64,000 bases of DNA from Pseudomonas sp. GM74 (lineage in GTDB: Bacteria; Pseudomonadota; Gammaproteobacteria; Pseudomonadales; Pseudomonadaceae): the NCBI RefSeq assembly GCF_000282455.1, contig NZ_AKJG01000109.1, positions 18,596 to 82,595 of the forward strand. The letters are read 5' to 3'. This document shows positions 10,359-18,878 of this stretch, piece after piece. The translations under genes were made by a program, and so were the position numbers. The stretch's first letter is position 1. Every line of letters starts with the position of its first letter. Below the pieces are notes generated by a model. It saw nothing but the letters and a program-made list of their open reading frames with translations. It had not been told where the DNA came from and searched no databases.

Positions 10359-12248
10359 ATGAACAAAAATCTGCGTTTCAGCCATAAAATCCTGCTTGCC
10401 GCCGCCCTCATTGTGATTGCCGCCTTCGCCTCATTCACGCTGTACAACGACTATTTGCAGCGCAATGCCATTCGCGAAAACCTGGAAAATTATCTGCAGG
10501 AAATGGGCGGAGTTACCGCTAACAATATCCAGACCTGGTTGAACGGGCGCAGCCTGCTGATTGAAAACCTGTCGCAAACTGTCGCGCTCAACCCCGATGC
10601 CGACAACGTTTCCAGCCTGCTTGTACAAAAAGCCGTGACCTCGACCTTCATGGGCGCCTACCTCGGCAGCAAGGATGGCTCGTTCATCATTCGCCCGGAC
10701 AGCAAGATGCCCGATGGCTATGACCCGCGTGCACGCCCTTGGTACAAGAGCGCACAAGGCAGCAGCGGTTCGGCATTGACCGAGCCGTATATTGATCTGG
10801 CCTCCGGCCAACTGGTGATTTCCATTGTCGACAGCGTTATCAAGGACGGCCAGAACATCGGCGTGGTCGGTGGCGACCTGAGTTTTCAGGTGATCGCCGA
10901 CAGCCTTGGCACGCTGGATTTCGACGGCATGGGCTATGCCTTCCTGGTCAGCTCCGACGGCAAGATCCTGGTACATCCCGACAAAGCGCTGGCGATGAAG
11001 ATGCTCAAGGATGTCTACCCGCAAGACACGCCGGCCATCAGCAGCGCAATGAGCGAAATCCAGGTCGACGGCAAAACCCGCATCGTGACCTTCACCCCGA
11101 TCAAAGGCTTGTCGTCGGTCAACTGGTACATCGGTGTATCGGTCGACAAAGAAAAAGCCTACTCGATGCTCAGCAAATTCCGCGCCTCGGCTGTCATTGC
11201 GACCGTCATTGCCGTGGCCATCATCATCGCCCTGCTCGGCATGCTGATTCGCATCCTGATCCAGCCGTTGCACGTCATGACCCGCGCCATGGCCGACATC
11301 GCCGACGGCGAAGGCGACCTGACCAAGCGCCTGACGATCCAGAACCATGACGAATTCGGCACCCTGGGCACCGCGTTCAACCGGTTCGTCGAGCGCATTC
11401 ACGGCTCGATCCGCGAAGTCTCCTCGGCCACCGGGCAAGTCAACGAAGTGGCCTTGCGCGTAGTGGCCGCCTCCAACTCGTCGATGTTCAACTCCGACCA
11501 GCAAGCCTCGCGCACCAGCAGCGTCGCGGCCGCCATCAACCAACTCGGCGCCGCCGCCCAGGAAATTGCCCGTAACGCCGCTCAGGCTTCGAGCCAGGCC
11601 AGCGATGCCCGCAGCCTGGCCGAAGACGGCCAGCAAGTGGTGGACCGCAGCATCGTGGCGATGAATCAACTGTCGAGCATGCTCAGCGCATCGAGTTCCA
11701 ACATCGAATCGCTGAACAGCAAAACGGTGAACATCGGGCAGATTCTCGAAGTGATCACCAGCATTTCCCAACAAACCAACTTGCTGGCACTCAACGCCGC
11801 CATTGAAGCCGCCCGCGCCGGTGAAGCCGGTCGTGGATTTGCCGTGGTGGCGGACGAAGTGCGCAACCTGGCACACCGCACGCAGGAATCGGCGCAACAG
11901 GTGCAAACCATGATCGAGGAGCTGCAGGTCGGCGCCCGGGAATCGGTCAGCACCATGAGCGACAGTCAGCGCCACAGCCAGGACAGCGTGGAAATCGCCA
12001 ACCTCGCGGGTGAACGCCTGAACAGCGTGACGTTGCGCATCGGTGAAATCGACGGCATGAACCAGTCGGTGGCTACCGCAACCGAGGAACAGACCGCCGT
12101 GGTGGAGTCGATCAACGTCGATATCACCGAGATCAACACACTGAACCAGGAAGGCGTGGAAAACCTGCAATCGACATTGCGCGCCTGCTCGGATCTTGAG
12201 CAGCAGGCGGCGCGGTTGAAGCAGTTGGTGGGCAGTTTCAGGATCTGA
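10359..12248 (+). CDS. Amino-acid chemoreceptor (dCache methyl-accepting chemotaxis protein, PctA/B/C-like)
   Basis: A 629-residue inner-membrane receptor: TM1 at about 10-30, periplasmic double-Cache domain about 35-270, TM2 about 275-297, HAMP (PLHVMTRAMADIADGEGDLT) and a cytoplasmic coiled-coil with the hairpin-tip signature GEAGRGFAVVADEVRNLAHR. The membrane-distal Cache module carries YDPRARPWYK, then EPYIDLASG and GVVGGDLSF. These match the R-x-W-Y ... Y-x-D ... D pattern that binds the amino and carboxyl groups of amino acids. Length and context (close to purU/mvaT) fit the P. aeruginosa PctA/PctB/PctC family. Which amino acids it senses cannot be said. A candidate FliA promoter lies upstream. 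Confidence 0.92.
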   Translation: MNKNLRFSHKILLAAALIVIAAFASFTLYNDYLQRNAIRENLENYLQEMGGVTANNIQTWLNGRSLLIENLSQTVALNPDADNVSSLLVQKAVTSTFMGAYLGSKDGSFIIRPDSKMPDGYDPRARPWYKSAQGSSGSALTEPYIDLASGQLVISIVDSVIKDGQNIGVVGGDLSFQVIADSLGTLDFDGMGYAFLVSSDGKILVHPDKALAMKMLKDVYPQDTPAISSAMSEIQVDGKTRIVTFTPIKGLSSVNWYIGVSVDKEKAYSMLSKFRASAVIATVIAVAIIIALLGMLIRILIQPLHVMTRAMADIADGEGDLTKRLTIQNHDEFGTLGTAFNRFVERIHGSIREVSSATGQVNEVALRVVAASNSSMFNSDQQASRTSSVAAAINQLGAAAQEIARNAAQASSQASDARSLAEDGQQVVDRSIVAMNQLSSMLSASSSNIESLNSKTVNIGQILEVITSISQQTNLLALNAAIEAARAGEAGRGFAVVADEVRNLAHRTQESAQQVQTMIEELQVGARESVSTMSDSQRHSQDSVEIANLAGERLNSVTLRIGEIDGMNQSVATATEEQTAVVESINVDITEINTLNQEGVENLQSTLRACSDLEQQAARLKQLVGSFRI

Positions 12249-12263
12249 GGCGCTCTTGCGGGC

Positions 12264-12358
12264 CCCTTCGCGGGCAAGCCCGCTCCCACAGGTATTTTGG
12301 GTGTTCACACAATTTGTGCTCACCTTGACTCCTGTGGGAGCGGGCTTGCCCGCGAAGG
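12264..12358. repeat. REPIN after the chemoreceptor gene
   Basis: Inverted arms CTTCGCGGGCAAGCCCGCTC (from 12267) and GTGGGAGCGGGCTTGCCCGC (from 12334) flank a spacer of about 45 bp. It starts about 15 bases after the stop codon. Confidence 0.9.
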
Positions 12359-12475
12359 CGGCCTGTCAAACGATGCATCTCCCCCGCTGACCCCCCCACC
12401 CGCACAACCCCAACCGAACATCTATCCTTCATATAGGTCAACCAAGGGAGTACCGGGACCGGAGGATCGTTCATC

Positions 12476-13588
12476 GTGCATATCGCTGACATCACCATGT
12501 TCTACGCCCCTGCCAGCGGTGGCGTGCGCACTTACCTGGATGCCAAACACCGTCGTTTGGGGATCAAACCGGGCATTCGCCACAGCTTGCTGATTCCCGG
12601 GTCTTCTTTTAGCGAGCAGGATGGCATCTTCACGGTTCCCGCCCCTGCCCTGCCCTTCGGCAAGGGCTATCGCTTTCCTCTGCGCCTCGCACCCTGGTGC
12701 AATGTCCTGCAAGACTTGCAGCCCGATCTGATCGAAGTCGGCGACCCCTACCTCACCGCCTGGGCGGCACTGGATGCACGGCGCCAACTCGATGTGCCGG
12801 TCATCGGTTTTTATCACTCGGACCTGCCGCTGCTGGTCAGCAACCGCATGGGCAACTGGGTGACCAACAACGTCGAGGCCTATGTCAGCAAGCTCTACGG
12901 CAACTTCGACCGGGTCCTGGCGCCCAGCCGGGTCATGGCCGACAAGCTCACCGGGATTGGGGTCAGGAATGTCTACGTACAACCGCTCGGTGTCGACCTG
13001 CAAACCTTCAATCCCGATGCCAGAGACCCCGGGCTGCGTGCCGAACTGGACCTGGACGAAAACACCCGCCTCTTGATCTTCGCCGGGCGAGGTTCCAAGG
13101 AAAAAAACCTGCCGGTGCTGCTCGACTGCATGAAACGCCTGGGCCGACGCTATCACCTGTTGCTGGTTGGCTCGTCGATGCCCACGGCCGTGCCGTCCAA
13201 CGTGACGGTGATCGACGAGTTCTGCCCGGCGGCGCAGGTGGCCCGCCTGATGGCCAGCGCCGACGCCTTGCTTCACGCCGGCGATCAGGAAACCTTCGGC
13301 CTGGTTATTCTGGAGGCCATGGCCAGCGGTATTCCGGTGGTAGCCGTGGCGGCCGGGGCCTTCGAGGAAATCGTCACCGAGGACTGCGGCCGGCTCTGTA
13401 CGCCGAACAATCCCGCCGCGATGGCCACCGCTGTTCGAGAACTGTTCTGCTCGGGCAGCGTAGCGCTGGGCCGACAAGCGCGATTGCATGTCGAACGACA
13501 TTACGCCTGGGACACGGTGGTCAACAGCCTGCTGCGCCATTACCACGCCGTGCTCGGCAGCCAATGGCCGCTGACCGCCAATGGTTGA
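12476..13588 (+). CDS. Glycosyltransferase family 4 (GT-B fold)
   Basis: A 370-residue protein from a GTG start with GGAGGA about 9 bases upstream. The N-terminal half begins with the glycine-rich acceptor loop (FYAPASGGVRTYLDA). The C-terminal half has the donor-binding GT4 pattern: IFAGRGSKEKNLPVLLD, the E-x7-E motif in ETFGLVILEAMASG, and VAVAAGAFEEIV. It should be a retaining transferase using a nucleotide sugar at the cytoplasmic face; the sugar and acceptor are unknown. It overlaps or abuts the DUF2334 gene and is followed by a UPF0104 membrane protein. The trio therefore looks like a lipid- or polymer-glycosylation module. Resemblance to lipid mannosyl/glucosyltransferases of the PimB/MgtA type is inference. 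Confidence 0.88.
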   Translation: MHIADITMFYAPASGGVRTYLDAKHRRLGIKPGIRHSLLIPGSSFSEQDGIFTVPAPALPFGKGYRFPLRLAPWCNVLQDLQPDLIEVGDPYLTAWAALDARRQLDVPVIGFYHSDLPLLVSNRMGNWVTNNVEAYVSKLYGNFDRVLAPSRVMADKLTGIGVRNVYVQPLGVDLQTFNPDARDPGLRAELDLDENTRLLIFAGRGSKEKNLPVLLDCMKRLGRRYHLLLVGSSMPTAVPSNVTVIDEFCPAAQVARLMASADALLHAGDQETFGLVILEAMASGIPVVAVAAGAFEEIVTEDCGRLCTPNNPAAMATAVRELFCSGSVALGRQARLHVERHYAWDTVVNSLLRHYHAVLGSQWPLTANG

Positions 13589-13592
13589 GCCC

Positions 13593-14357
13593 ATGAACAG
13601 GCCCGCTTTACTGCTGGTACTGCACGACTTGGCACCGCCCACCTGGGCCGATTACCAGCCATTCGTCAAAGCCGTCGACGCCTTGGGTGACGTGCCGATC
13701 ACCTGGCTGGTGGTCCCGGATTTCCACAAACACAACAATCTGGACGCCCATCCGCAATTTTGCCGCCAGCTCGGCGCCAGGGTCGCCCGGGGCGACGAAC
13801 TGGCATTGCATGGCTATTTCCATTGCGACGACGGGCCGATGACAATCAATCCCCGTGACTGGTTCATGCGTCGGGTCTACACCCACGAAGGCGAGTTTTA
13901 CCGCTTGTCGCAGGAAGTCGCCCTCACCCGCCTGTGTTCGGGCATCGAGATGTTCCACCGCCATGACTGGCCGCTCGCGGGGTTCGTCGCCCCGGCCTGG
14001 CTTATGAGCCAAGGCACTCGCCAGGCACTGCGCCAATTGCCGTTGAGTTACACCAGCGACTCGCAACATTTATACCGGCTACCGGATTTCACTGCGATCG
14101 AGGCGCCGGGGCTGGTCTGGAGTGCGCGCAGCGCCTGGCGCCGGGGCGTATCGAAGCTCGTCAGCGACCGGCGTGAACAGCGCTGGCAGCACGCTCCGGT
14201 GATTCGCCTGGGCCTGCACCCGGTGGACATGCGCCATGAGTTCTCGCGCCGCTACTGGCTACAAACCCTGGAGCGCCTGCTCGACAATGGAAGAGTTCCG
14301 ATGACCAAGGCCCGCTGGCTGGCGCTGCAAGACGACCGAATGGGCCGTGTCGCATGA
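13593..14357 (+). CDS. DUF2334 polysaccharide-deacetylase-like protein
   Basis: About 254 residues from the ATG at 13593. An in-frame ATG at 13581, inside the end of the glycosyltransferase gene, would add four residues. The pattern is that of the NodB/DUF2334 fold: LLLVLHDLAPPTW near the N-terminus (the D of the first metal motif), ELALHGYFH (the H-x3-H-like second motif), GFVAPAWLMS and IRLGLHPVDM at the end. Such enzymes hydrolyse N-acetyl groups from sugars, using a divalent metal. There is no signal peptide, so action on a cytoplasmic precursor made by the adjacent glycosyltransferase is plausible. The gene couples to the next one through ATGA. Confidence 0.82.
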   Translation: MNRPALLLVLHDLAPPTWADYQPFVKAVDALGDVPITWLVVPDFHKHNNLDAHPQFCRQLGARVARGDELALHGYFHCDDGPMTINPRDWFMRRVYTHEGEFYRLSQEVALTRLCSGIEMFHRHDWPLAGFVAPAWLMSQGTRQALRQLPLSYTSDSQHLYRLPDFTAIEAPGLVWSARSAWRRGVSKLVSDRREQRWQHAPVIRLGLHPVDMRHEFSRRYWLQTLERLLDNGRVPMTKARWLALQDDRMGRVA

Positions 14358-15349
14358 GTCGCGCACTGCTGTTGCTCGTTGGCCTGCTCGCGGCAGTGCT
14401 GATTCCATTATTGTTGGGCGGCAGCGAAACCTGGTCTCGGCTGACCGCATTTCCGCTACCGTGGTTGCTGATCATGTTCGGCATGATCCTGCTGTGCTGG
14501 GGGATGAACACCCTGCGTTTGCGTCTGTTGCTGGGGGATCAATGCGACAAGGTCGGCCGGTTCAGGAGCCTCGGCGTGGTGATGGCCGCCGAATTCGCCT
14601 ACTGCGCCACGCCCGGCGGCAGTGGCGGGCCTCTGACGATCATGGCTTTGCTGGCGCGTCGCGGCGTGCGTCCGGCCAGGGGCAGTGCGGTGTTTGCCAT
14701 GGATCAACTTAGCGACTTGCTGTTTTTCCTCTGTGCCCTGAGCGGGATTCTGATTTACGCCCTGTTCCAGCACCTCAGCCAGCGCATGGAATGGATGCTG
14801 ATGGTCAGCGCCGTTTCGCTGTTCTGCGGCCTGATCAGTTGCGTCCTGGTGGCCCGTTACCACCGTTTATTGATTCGCCTGAGCGGCCGTTGGCTCGCCC
14901 GGATCAATGTCAAACCGGCCACGCGAATGCGTTGGGCGCGCAAGCTCCTGCAGTTTCTGGCGGCGTTTACCGACACGCTGAAGTTGCCCGTGCAGACCTT
15001 GATCAAGGTATTCGCCCTGACCTGTGTGCATTGGATCCTGCGCTACAGCGTGCTGTACCTGGCGTTACGAGGGCTTGGCGCGGACTTGCAGTGGGCCTGG
15101 AGTTTTCTGATCCAGATGCTGGCCCTGAGCGCCGGGCAATTCAGCCTGCTGCCGGGCGGAGCCGGGGCGGCTGAGCTGACGTCCGCCGCGCTGCTGGCGC
15201 CCATGGTCGGGAAGTCCACGGCAGCCGCGGCGATTCTGATTTGGCGGGCGGTGACCTATTACTTCTATTTACTGGTCGGAGGGCCGGTGTTTTTGCTGAT
15301 GCTGGGTCGGCCGCTGCTGATGAAGTTGATGAGCCTCAGGCAGACTTAG
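14354..15349 (+). CDS. UPF0104 / lysylphosphatidylglycerol-synthase-TM family membrane protein
   Basis: A 331-residue polytopic protein with about 8 hydrophobic segments starting at residue 4. Family signatures are EFAYCATPGGSGGPLTIMALLARRG (cited in part), FAMDQLSDLLFFL and SAGQFSLLPGGAGAAELTSAALL. The last, with G-G-x-G-x-x-E, is the conserved core of the flippase-like domain of MprF. No soluble synthase domain is attached. Homologues are found with glycosyltransferases and are thought to move or help make glycolipids. Its ATG overlaps the stop of the DUF2334 gene (ATGA), and its last 14 bases overlap the convergent small gene. Confidence 0.85.
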   Translation: MSRALLLLVGLLAAVLIPLLLGGSETWSRLTAFPLPWLLIMFGMILLCWGMNTLRLRLLLGDQCDKVGRFRSLGVVMAAEFAYCATPGGSGGPLTIMALLARRGVRPARGSAVFAMDQLSDLLFFLCALSGILIYALFQHLSQRMEWMLMVSAVSLFCGLISCVLVARYHRLLIRLSGRWLARINVKPATRMRWARKLLQFLAAFTDTLKLPVQTLIKVFALTCVHWILRYSVLYLALRGLGADLQWAWSFLIQMLALSAGQFSLLPGGAGAAELTSAALLAPMVGKSTAAAAILIWRAVTYYFYLLVGGPVFLLMLGRPLLMKLMSLRQT

Positions 15350-15512
15350 GCTTGTCCTGGAGCTCTTGCTGCAACTGCTCCCACAGCTGCTCGGCATCAG
15401 GAAACTCCGTACCGGTTTCTGGCCCCATGTCATCGGGGTCATAGCGGCTCAGGCAACCTTCGCCCAGCGTGGCGGGGGCCTTGGAGGTGGCTTTGTCCAG
15501 TGGATCGGCCAT
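15336..15512 (-). CDS. Small conserved hypothetical protein (58 aa)
   Basis: An acidic 58-residue protein (MADPLDKATSKAP... DAEQLWEQLQQELQDKPKSA). The ATG at 15512 is chosen over the one at 15518 because GAGG then lies 8 bases upstream. It has no membrane segment, and I recognise no family motif beyond the short C-terminal amphipathic Glu/Gln/Leu helix. It sits downstream of purU and tail-to-tail with the UPF0104 gene. Function unknown. Confidence 0.65.
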   Translation of the reverse strand: MADPLDKATSKAPATLGEGCLSRYDPDDMGPETGTEFPDAEQLWEQLQQELQDKPKSA

Positions 15513-15537
15513 GGTCATGTCCTCGGTGCAGAAACGG

Positions 15538-15574
15538 CGAAGGGCCTGAAGCGATTGAACGCCCAGGCCCTTCG
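15538..15574. terminator. Long-stem hairpin downstream of purU
   Basis: CGAAGGGCCTG (15538-15548) pairs perfectly over 11 bp with CAGGCCCTTCG (15564-15574). It lies between the purU stop and the small gene. No clear T-tract follows on the minus strand, so it may attenuate rather than fully stop transcription. Confidence 0.5.
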
Positions 15575-15598
15575 AATTTCAACTGTAACGTACGCCTG

Positions 15599-16447
15599 TC
15601 AGAAGACAACGGTCTTGTTGCCGTGCACCAGCACGCGGTCTTCCAAGTGATAACGCAAGCCACGGGCCAGCACCATTTTCTCGACATCGCGGCCGAAACG
15701 CACCATGTCTTCGATGCTGTCGCTATGGCTGACGCGCACCACGTCCTGCTCGATGATCGGGCCGGCATCCAGCTCTTCGGTCACATAGTGGCAAGTCGCA
15801 CCGATCAGCTTCACGCCGCGCAGGGAGGCCTGGTGGTACGGCTTGGCGCCGACGAACGACGGCAGGAAGCTGTGGTGAATGTTGATGACCTTGTGCGCAT
15901 ACTCGCTGCACAGCTCCGGCGGCAAGATCTGCATGTAGCGGGCAAGCACCACCACTTCGGCGTCGTGCTGTTTGACCAGGCGCGAAACCTCGGCGAAGGC
16001 CGGCTGCTTGTCCTGCGGATTGACCGGGACGTGGTAGTACGGGATACCGTGCCACTCCACCATGCTGCGCAAGTCATCATGGTTGGAAATCACACAGGAA
16101 ATTTCGCAGTCCAGTTCATCGCTGTGCCAGCGGTGCAGCAAATCGGCCAGGCAGTGCGACTCGCGGCTGGCCATCAGGACCACGCGTTTCTTTTGCTCGG
16201 TGTCGGTGATGCGCCAGTCCATCGAGAACTCTTCGGCGATCGGGGCAAAGGCTTCACGAAACGCTTCGATACCAAATGGCAGGGAGTCGGCACGGATTTC
16301 GTGACGCATGAAGAACCAGCCACTGAGATTGTCCGAGTGATGGCTCGCTTCAGTGATCCAGCCGTTGTGTGATGCCAGAAAGTTACTGACTTTGGCAACG
16401 ATGCCAACACGGTCCGGGCAAGAAATCACCAGACGAAAAGTGCGCAT
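15599..16447 (-). CDS. purU: Formyltetrahydrofolate deformylase
   Basis: A 282-residue PurU. The start is the ATG at 16447 (MRTFRLVISCPDRVGIVAKV), which begins directly with the regulatory ACT domain (about 1-85). The C-terminal formyltransferase-fold domain has VISNHDDLR, the active-site region HHSFLPSFVGAKPYHQA and GATCHYVTEELDAGPII, with the catalytic Asp in the last motif. The enzyme hydrolyses 10-formyl-tetrahydrofolate to formate and tetrahydrofolate, balancing one-carbon pools and supplying formate to PurT. The purU-mvaT-sbcB order is what I recall from PA4314-PA4316 in P. aeruginosa. Confidence 0.96.
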   Translation of the reverse strand: MRTFRLVISCPDRVGIVAKVSNFLASHNGWITEASHHSDNLSGWFFMRHEIRADSLPFGIEAFREAFAPIAEEFSMDWRITDTEQKKRVVLMASRESHCLADLLHRWHSDELDCEISCVISNHDDLRSMVEWHGIPYYHVPVNPQDKQPAFAEVSRLVKQHDAEVVVLARYMQILPPELCSEYAHKVINIHHSFLPSFVGAKPYHQASLRGVKLIGATCHYVTEELDAGPIIEQDVVRVSHSDSIEDMVRFGRDVEKMVLARGLRYHLEDRVLVHGNKTVVF

Positions 16448-16783
16448 GAGGGGGAAACTCCAGAACTTCGCAAAGGCCGCCATTCTAGCGATTGCGCAGC
16501 AAAACTGCAGTATTGTTGACGTTTCGCCCTGCCGGAAGGTCGATGCTGCGGCGCGGACACCAGCAGTGCCTGCTTGCACAGATGCTCTTGCGGTGCCGGT
16601 CAATTGTTAATTTATGTATATCCGACAGACCGGGACCACACTAATTACTGCACTACCAATGCGCGCCAAAACCCCGGCAATTAAATTAAATAAACTTGCC
16701 TTAAATGTTTACTTGATGAAACACCGTGACTATTATTGCCGCACTGTCACCTGCCATCCAGCGTACAACATAAGGTAGTCACC
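16448..16783. other. AT-rich purU/mvaT intergenic region
   Basis: A 336-base divergent gap. From about 16610 it is strikingly AT-rich (runs such as TTAATTTATGTATA and AATTAAATTAAATAAA), unlike its GC-rich surroundings. MvaT and MvaU bind such DNA, so autorepression of mvaT is likely. The part nearer purU has ordinary composition and shows no further element. Confidence 0.55.
16708..16736 (+). promoter_or_regulatory. Predicted sigma-70 promoter of mvaT
   Basis: TTTACT (16708-16713), a 17-base spacer, then TATTAT (16731-16736), about 48 bases before the mvaT ATG. It lies at the downstream edge of the AT-rich tract. Confidence 0.55.
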
Positions 16784-17161
16784 ATGTCCTTGATCAACGA
16801 ATATCGCGCCACCGAAGAAGCTATCAAAGAGCTGCAAGCCCGTTTGAAGAACCTGTCCCAAGACGACAAACTGCAAACCGAGCTGGAATTCGAAGGCAAA
16901 CTGCGCACCCTGATGGGTGAATACTCCAAGTCCCTGCGTGACATCATCGCGCTGCTGGATCCAGAATCCAAAACCAAGGCACCACGCGGCGGTGCAGTGA
17001 AAACTACCGGCACCAAGCGTGCTCGCAAAGTTAAACAATACAAAAACCCGCACAACGGCGAAGTCATCGAAACCAAAGGTGGCAACCACAAGACTCTGAA
17101 AGAGTGGAAAGCCAAGTGGGGCGGTGACGTGGTGGAAGGCTGGGCTACTCTGCTGGGCTAA
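16784..17161 (+). CDS. mvaT: H-NS-family xenogeneic silencer MvaT
   Basis: A 125-residue protein from the ATG at 16784 (MSLINEYRATEEAIKEL). The N-terminal coiled coil (about 1-60) gives dimers and higher oligomers. The C-terminal DNA-binding domain (about 78-125) has the MvaT-type KVKQYKNPHNGEVIETKGGNHKTLKEWKAKWG pattern (cited in part: YKNPHNGEVIETKGGNHKTL). It contains the R/K-G-N loop that reads AT-rich minor grooves. MvaT represses horizontally acquired and surface-structure genes across Pseudomonas. Placement between purU and sbcB identifies this as MvaT rather than MvaU/MvaV, although that distinction rests on gene order I recall. Confidence 0.93.
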   Translation: MSLINEYRATEEAIKELQARLKNLSQDDKLQTELEFEGKLRTLMGEYSKSLRDIIALLDPESKTKAPRGGAVKTTGTKRARKVKQYKNPHNGEVIETKGGNHKTLKEWKAKWGGDVVEGWATLLG

Positions 17162-17201
17162 GCCTCAGAGCTTGTCGCAGATGGATCCGTGACAAAAAAT
17201 A

Positions 17202-17228
17202 ACGCCAGCAAATGCTGGCGTTTTTTTA
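17202..17228. terminator. Bidirectional terminator between mvaT and sbcB
   Basis: ACGCCAGCA pairs with TGCTGGCGT around an AA loop, followed by TTTTTTT on the plus strand. On the minus strand the stem is followed by TATTTTTTG. It therefore serves both convergent genes. Confidence 0.92.
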
Positions 17229-17260
17229 TGCGCGACGTTTAATCCCAGGCATGTTCGATT

Positions 17261-18691
17261 TCAAAGACGCAAACGCTGGCGCAGTCCCTGGACATAATCC
17301 TGCCACTCACCGAGCACCCCTTGCTGAAACGCAGTAGCACTAACGCTCAATTGGGCTGCGGCGTCCACAAAACTATCAAGGGTATTTGGCGCACCCCATT
17401 CAGGGTCTGACAAACGTTTCTGACAGAATATTCGCCAGCGTTCTTGCTCTTCGGAATTCAACGTGTCGGGAAAGTTGCGTGCGCGATATCGAAACAGCAA
17501 TTCCGGCAAACGTTCGTCATCGAAAGGCCACTGCTCTTGTGCCAATTGCATCGGGTCAACGGTCCTGACTTGTTCACACAATCGCCGATCCCGGTCACCG
17601 ATAAATCCATCGTATAACTGTTGCTCCGGATCCTGACTCTGGGAAAAATCTTCGCGGGCATAAATCGCCAGGATTTTATCCAGCCAAACTTTGCGGGTGT
17701 CATTGAGCTGCGAAACCCTCTGCTGATAGAGCGCCATATCCAGACCCAGACGTTGCTGATCTTCCTGGCGAAGTACCGACAACGGTGCCACCACCGGGCA
17801 CTTGTTGATGTGAATCAGCTTCAACGGCACCGGCAACTCGCCTTCGGCCAGTTCGTCGCGTCGGGTATACAAGCGCTGGCGCAAACTTTCGGCATCGAGG
17901 CCAAGCAGGCCCTGGGGATCGAGGTGCAAGTCGCAGACAATCAGGGCGTTCTTGTTGCGTGGGTGCCAGGCCAGCGGCAACACCACCCCCACATAGTTGC
18001 GCGCGGCCGAAAAACGTCCGGAAACATGTACCAAAGGTTGCATCAGGCGTATCTGGTCCATGACCTTCTGTTTGCTGCGCAGTTGAAACAGCCAGTCGTA
18101 CAACTTCGGTTGTTTTTCCCGTATCAGGCGCGCCAGGGCGATCGTCGCGCGAACGTCCGACAGTGCTTCGTGGGCATTGCCATGATCGATGCCATTGGCG
18201 GCGGTCAGGCGTTCGAGCTTGAGCGTGACCCGCCCCTCGTCATCGGTCGGCCAGACCAGGCCGTCGGGGCGCAAGGCATAGGCCGCGCGCACCACATCGA
18301 TCAGATCCCAGCGGCTATTGCCGCCCTGCCACTCCCGCGCATAGGGGTCGAAAAAGTTTCGGTACAGGCTGTAGCGGGTCATCTCGTCATCGAAACGCAA
18401 GGTGTTATACCCCGCGCCACAAGTACCGGGTGCCGCAAGCTGGGCATGCACCCGGGTCATGAAATCGGCTTCGCTCAAGCCTTGCGCCTGCAGTTGCCCG
18501 GGGGTGATCCCCGTGATCGTGCAGGCAGCCGGGTGCGGCAGGATGTCATCACTGGGCTGGCAGTAAAGATTGACTGGCTCGTCGATTTCATTGAGATCGA
18601 AGTCAGTGCGCAGGCCGGCCATTTGCAACGGACGGTCGCAACGGGGGTTGATGCCAGTGGTTTCGTAGTCGTACCAGAAGATGGAGGTCAC
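17261..18691 (-). CDS. sbcB: Exodeoxyribonuclease I
   Basis: A 476-residue SbcB/ExoI, which degrades single-stranded DNA 3' to 5' and takes part in recombination and mismatch repair. The DEDDh exonuclease domain starts at the N-terminus (FWYDYETTGINP supplies Asp and Glu). It continues through AGYNTLRFDDEMTRY, the second Asp region, to HGNAHEALSDVRATIALARL with the catalytic His and last Asp. The SH3-like and C-terminal helical domains follow (FRYRARNFPDTLNSEEQERW). Convergent with mvaT through the shared terminator. Confidence 0.96.
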   Translation of the reverse strand: MTSIFWYDYETTGINPRCDRPLQMAGLRTDFDLNEIDEPVNLYCQPSDDILPHPAACTITGITPGQLQAQGLSEADFMTRVHAQLAAPGTCGAGYNTLRFDDEMTRYSLYRNFFDPYAREWQGGNSRWDLIDVVRAAYALRPDGLVWPTDDEGRVTLKLERLTAANGIDHGNAHEALSDVRATIALARLIREKQPKLYDWLFQLRSKQKVMDQIRLMQPLVHVSGRFSAARNYVGVVLPLAWHPRNKNALIVCDLHLDPQGLLGLDAESLRQRLYTRRDELAEGELPVPLKLIHINKCPVVAPLSVLRQEDQQRLGLDMALYQQRVSQLNDTRKVWLDKILAIYAREDFSQSQDPEQQLYDGFIGDRDRRLCEQVRTVDPMQLAQEQWPFDDERLPELLFRYRARNFPDTLNSEEQERWRIFCQKRLSDPEWGAPNTLDSFVDAAAQLSVSATAFQQGVLGEWQDYVQGLRQRLRL

Positions 18692-18878
18692 GGGCGATTC
18701 CTGAACTGAAGATCGGCAAAGTCTAGGCGTTCACCTCCCGCCCCGGCCAGTAGTCTTGTCATTCAAGCACCTTGCGCGACTCACCATGCAATACATAGTT
18801 ATGTCGTTTCCCCCCGCATAGGCTGCTAGCATCGAATGGATACAGAATTCCGATCCCGGCCACATCACCAGGTTGCCC

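Noticed and set aside
12364..12386. Possible Pho box (CTGTCAA) upstream of the glycosyltransferase operon
   Set aside because: Only the first half-site fits; the expected second CTGTCAT at the right spacing is absent.
15336..15349. Overlap of the UPF0104 and small-gene ends as evidence that one gene is false
   Set aside because: A 14-base tail-to-tail overlap is common in dense bacterial genomes, and both frames have ribosome sites or coupling.
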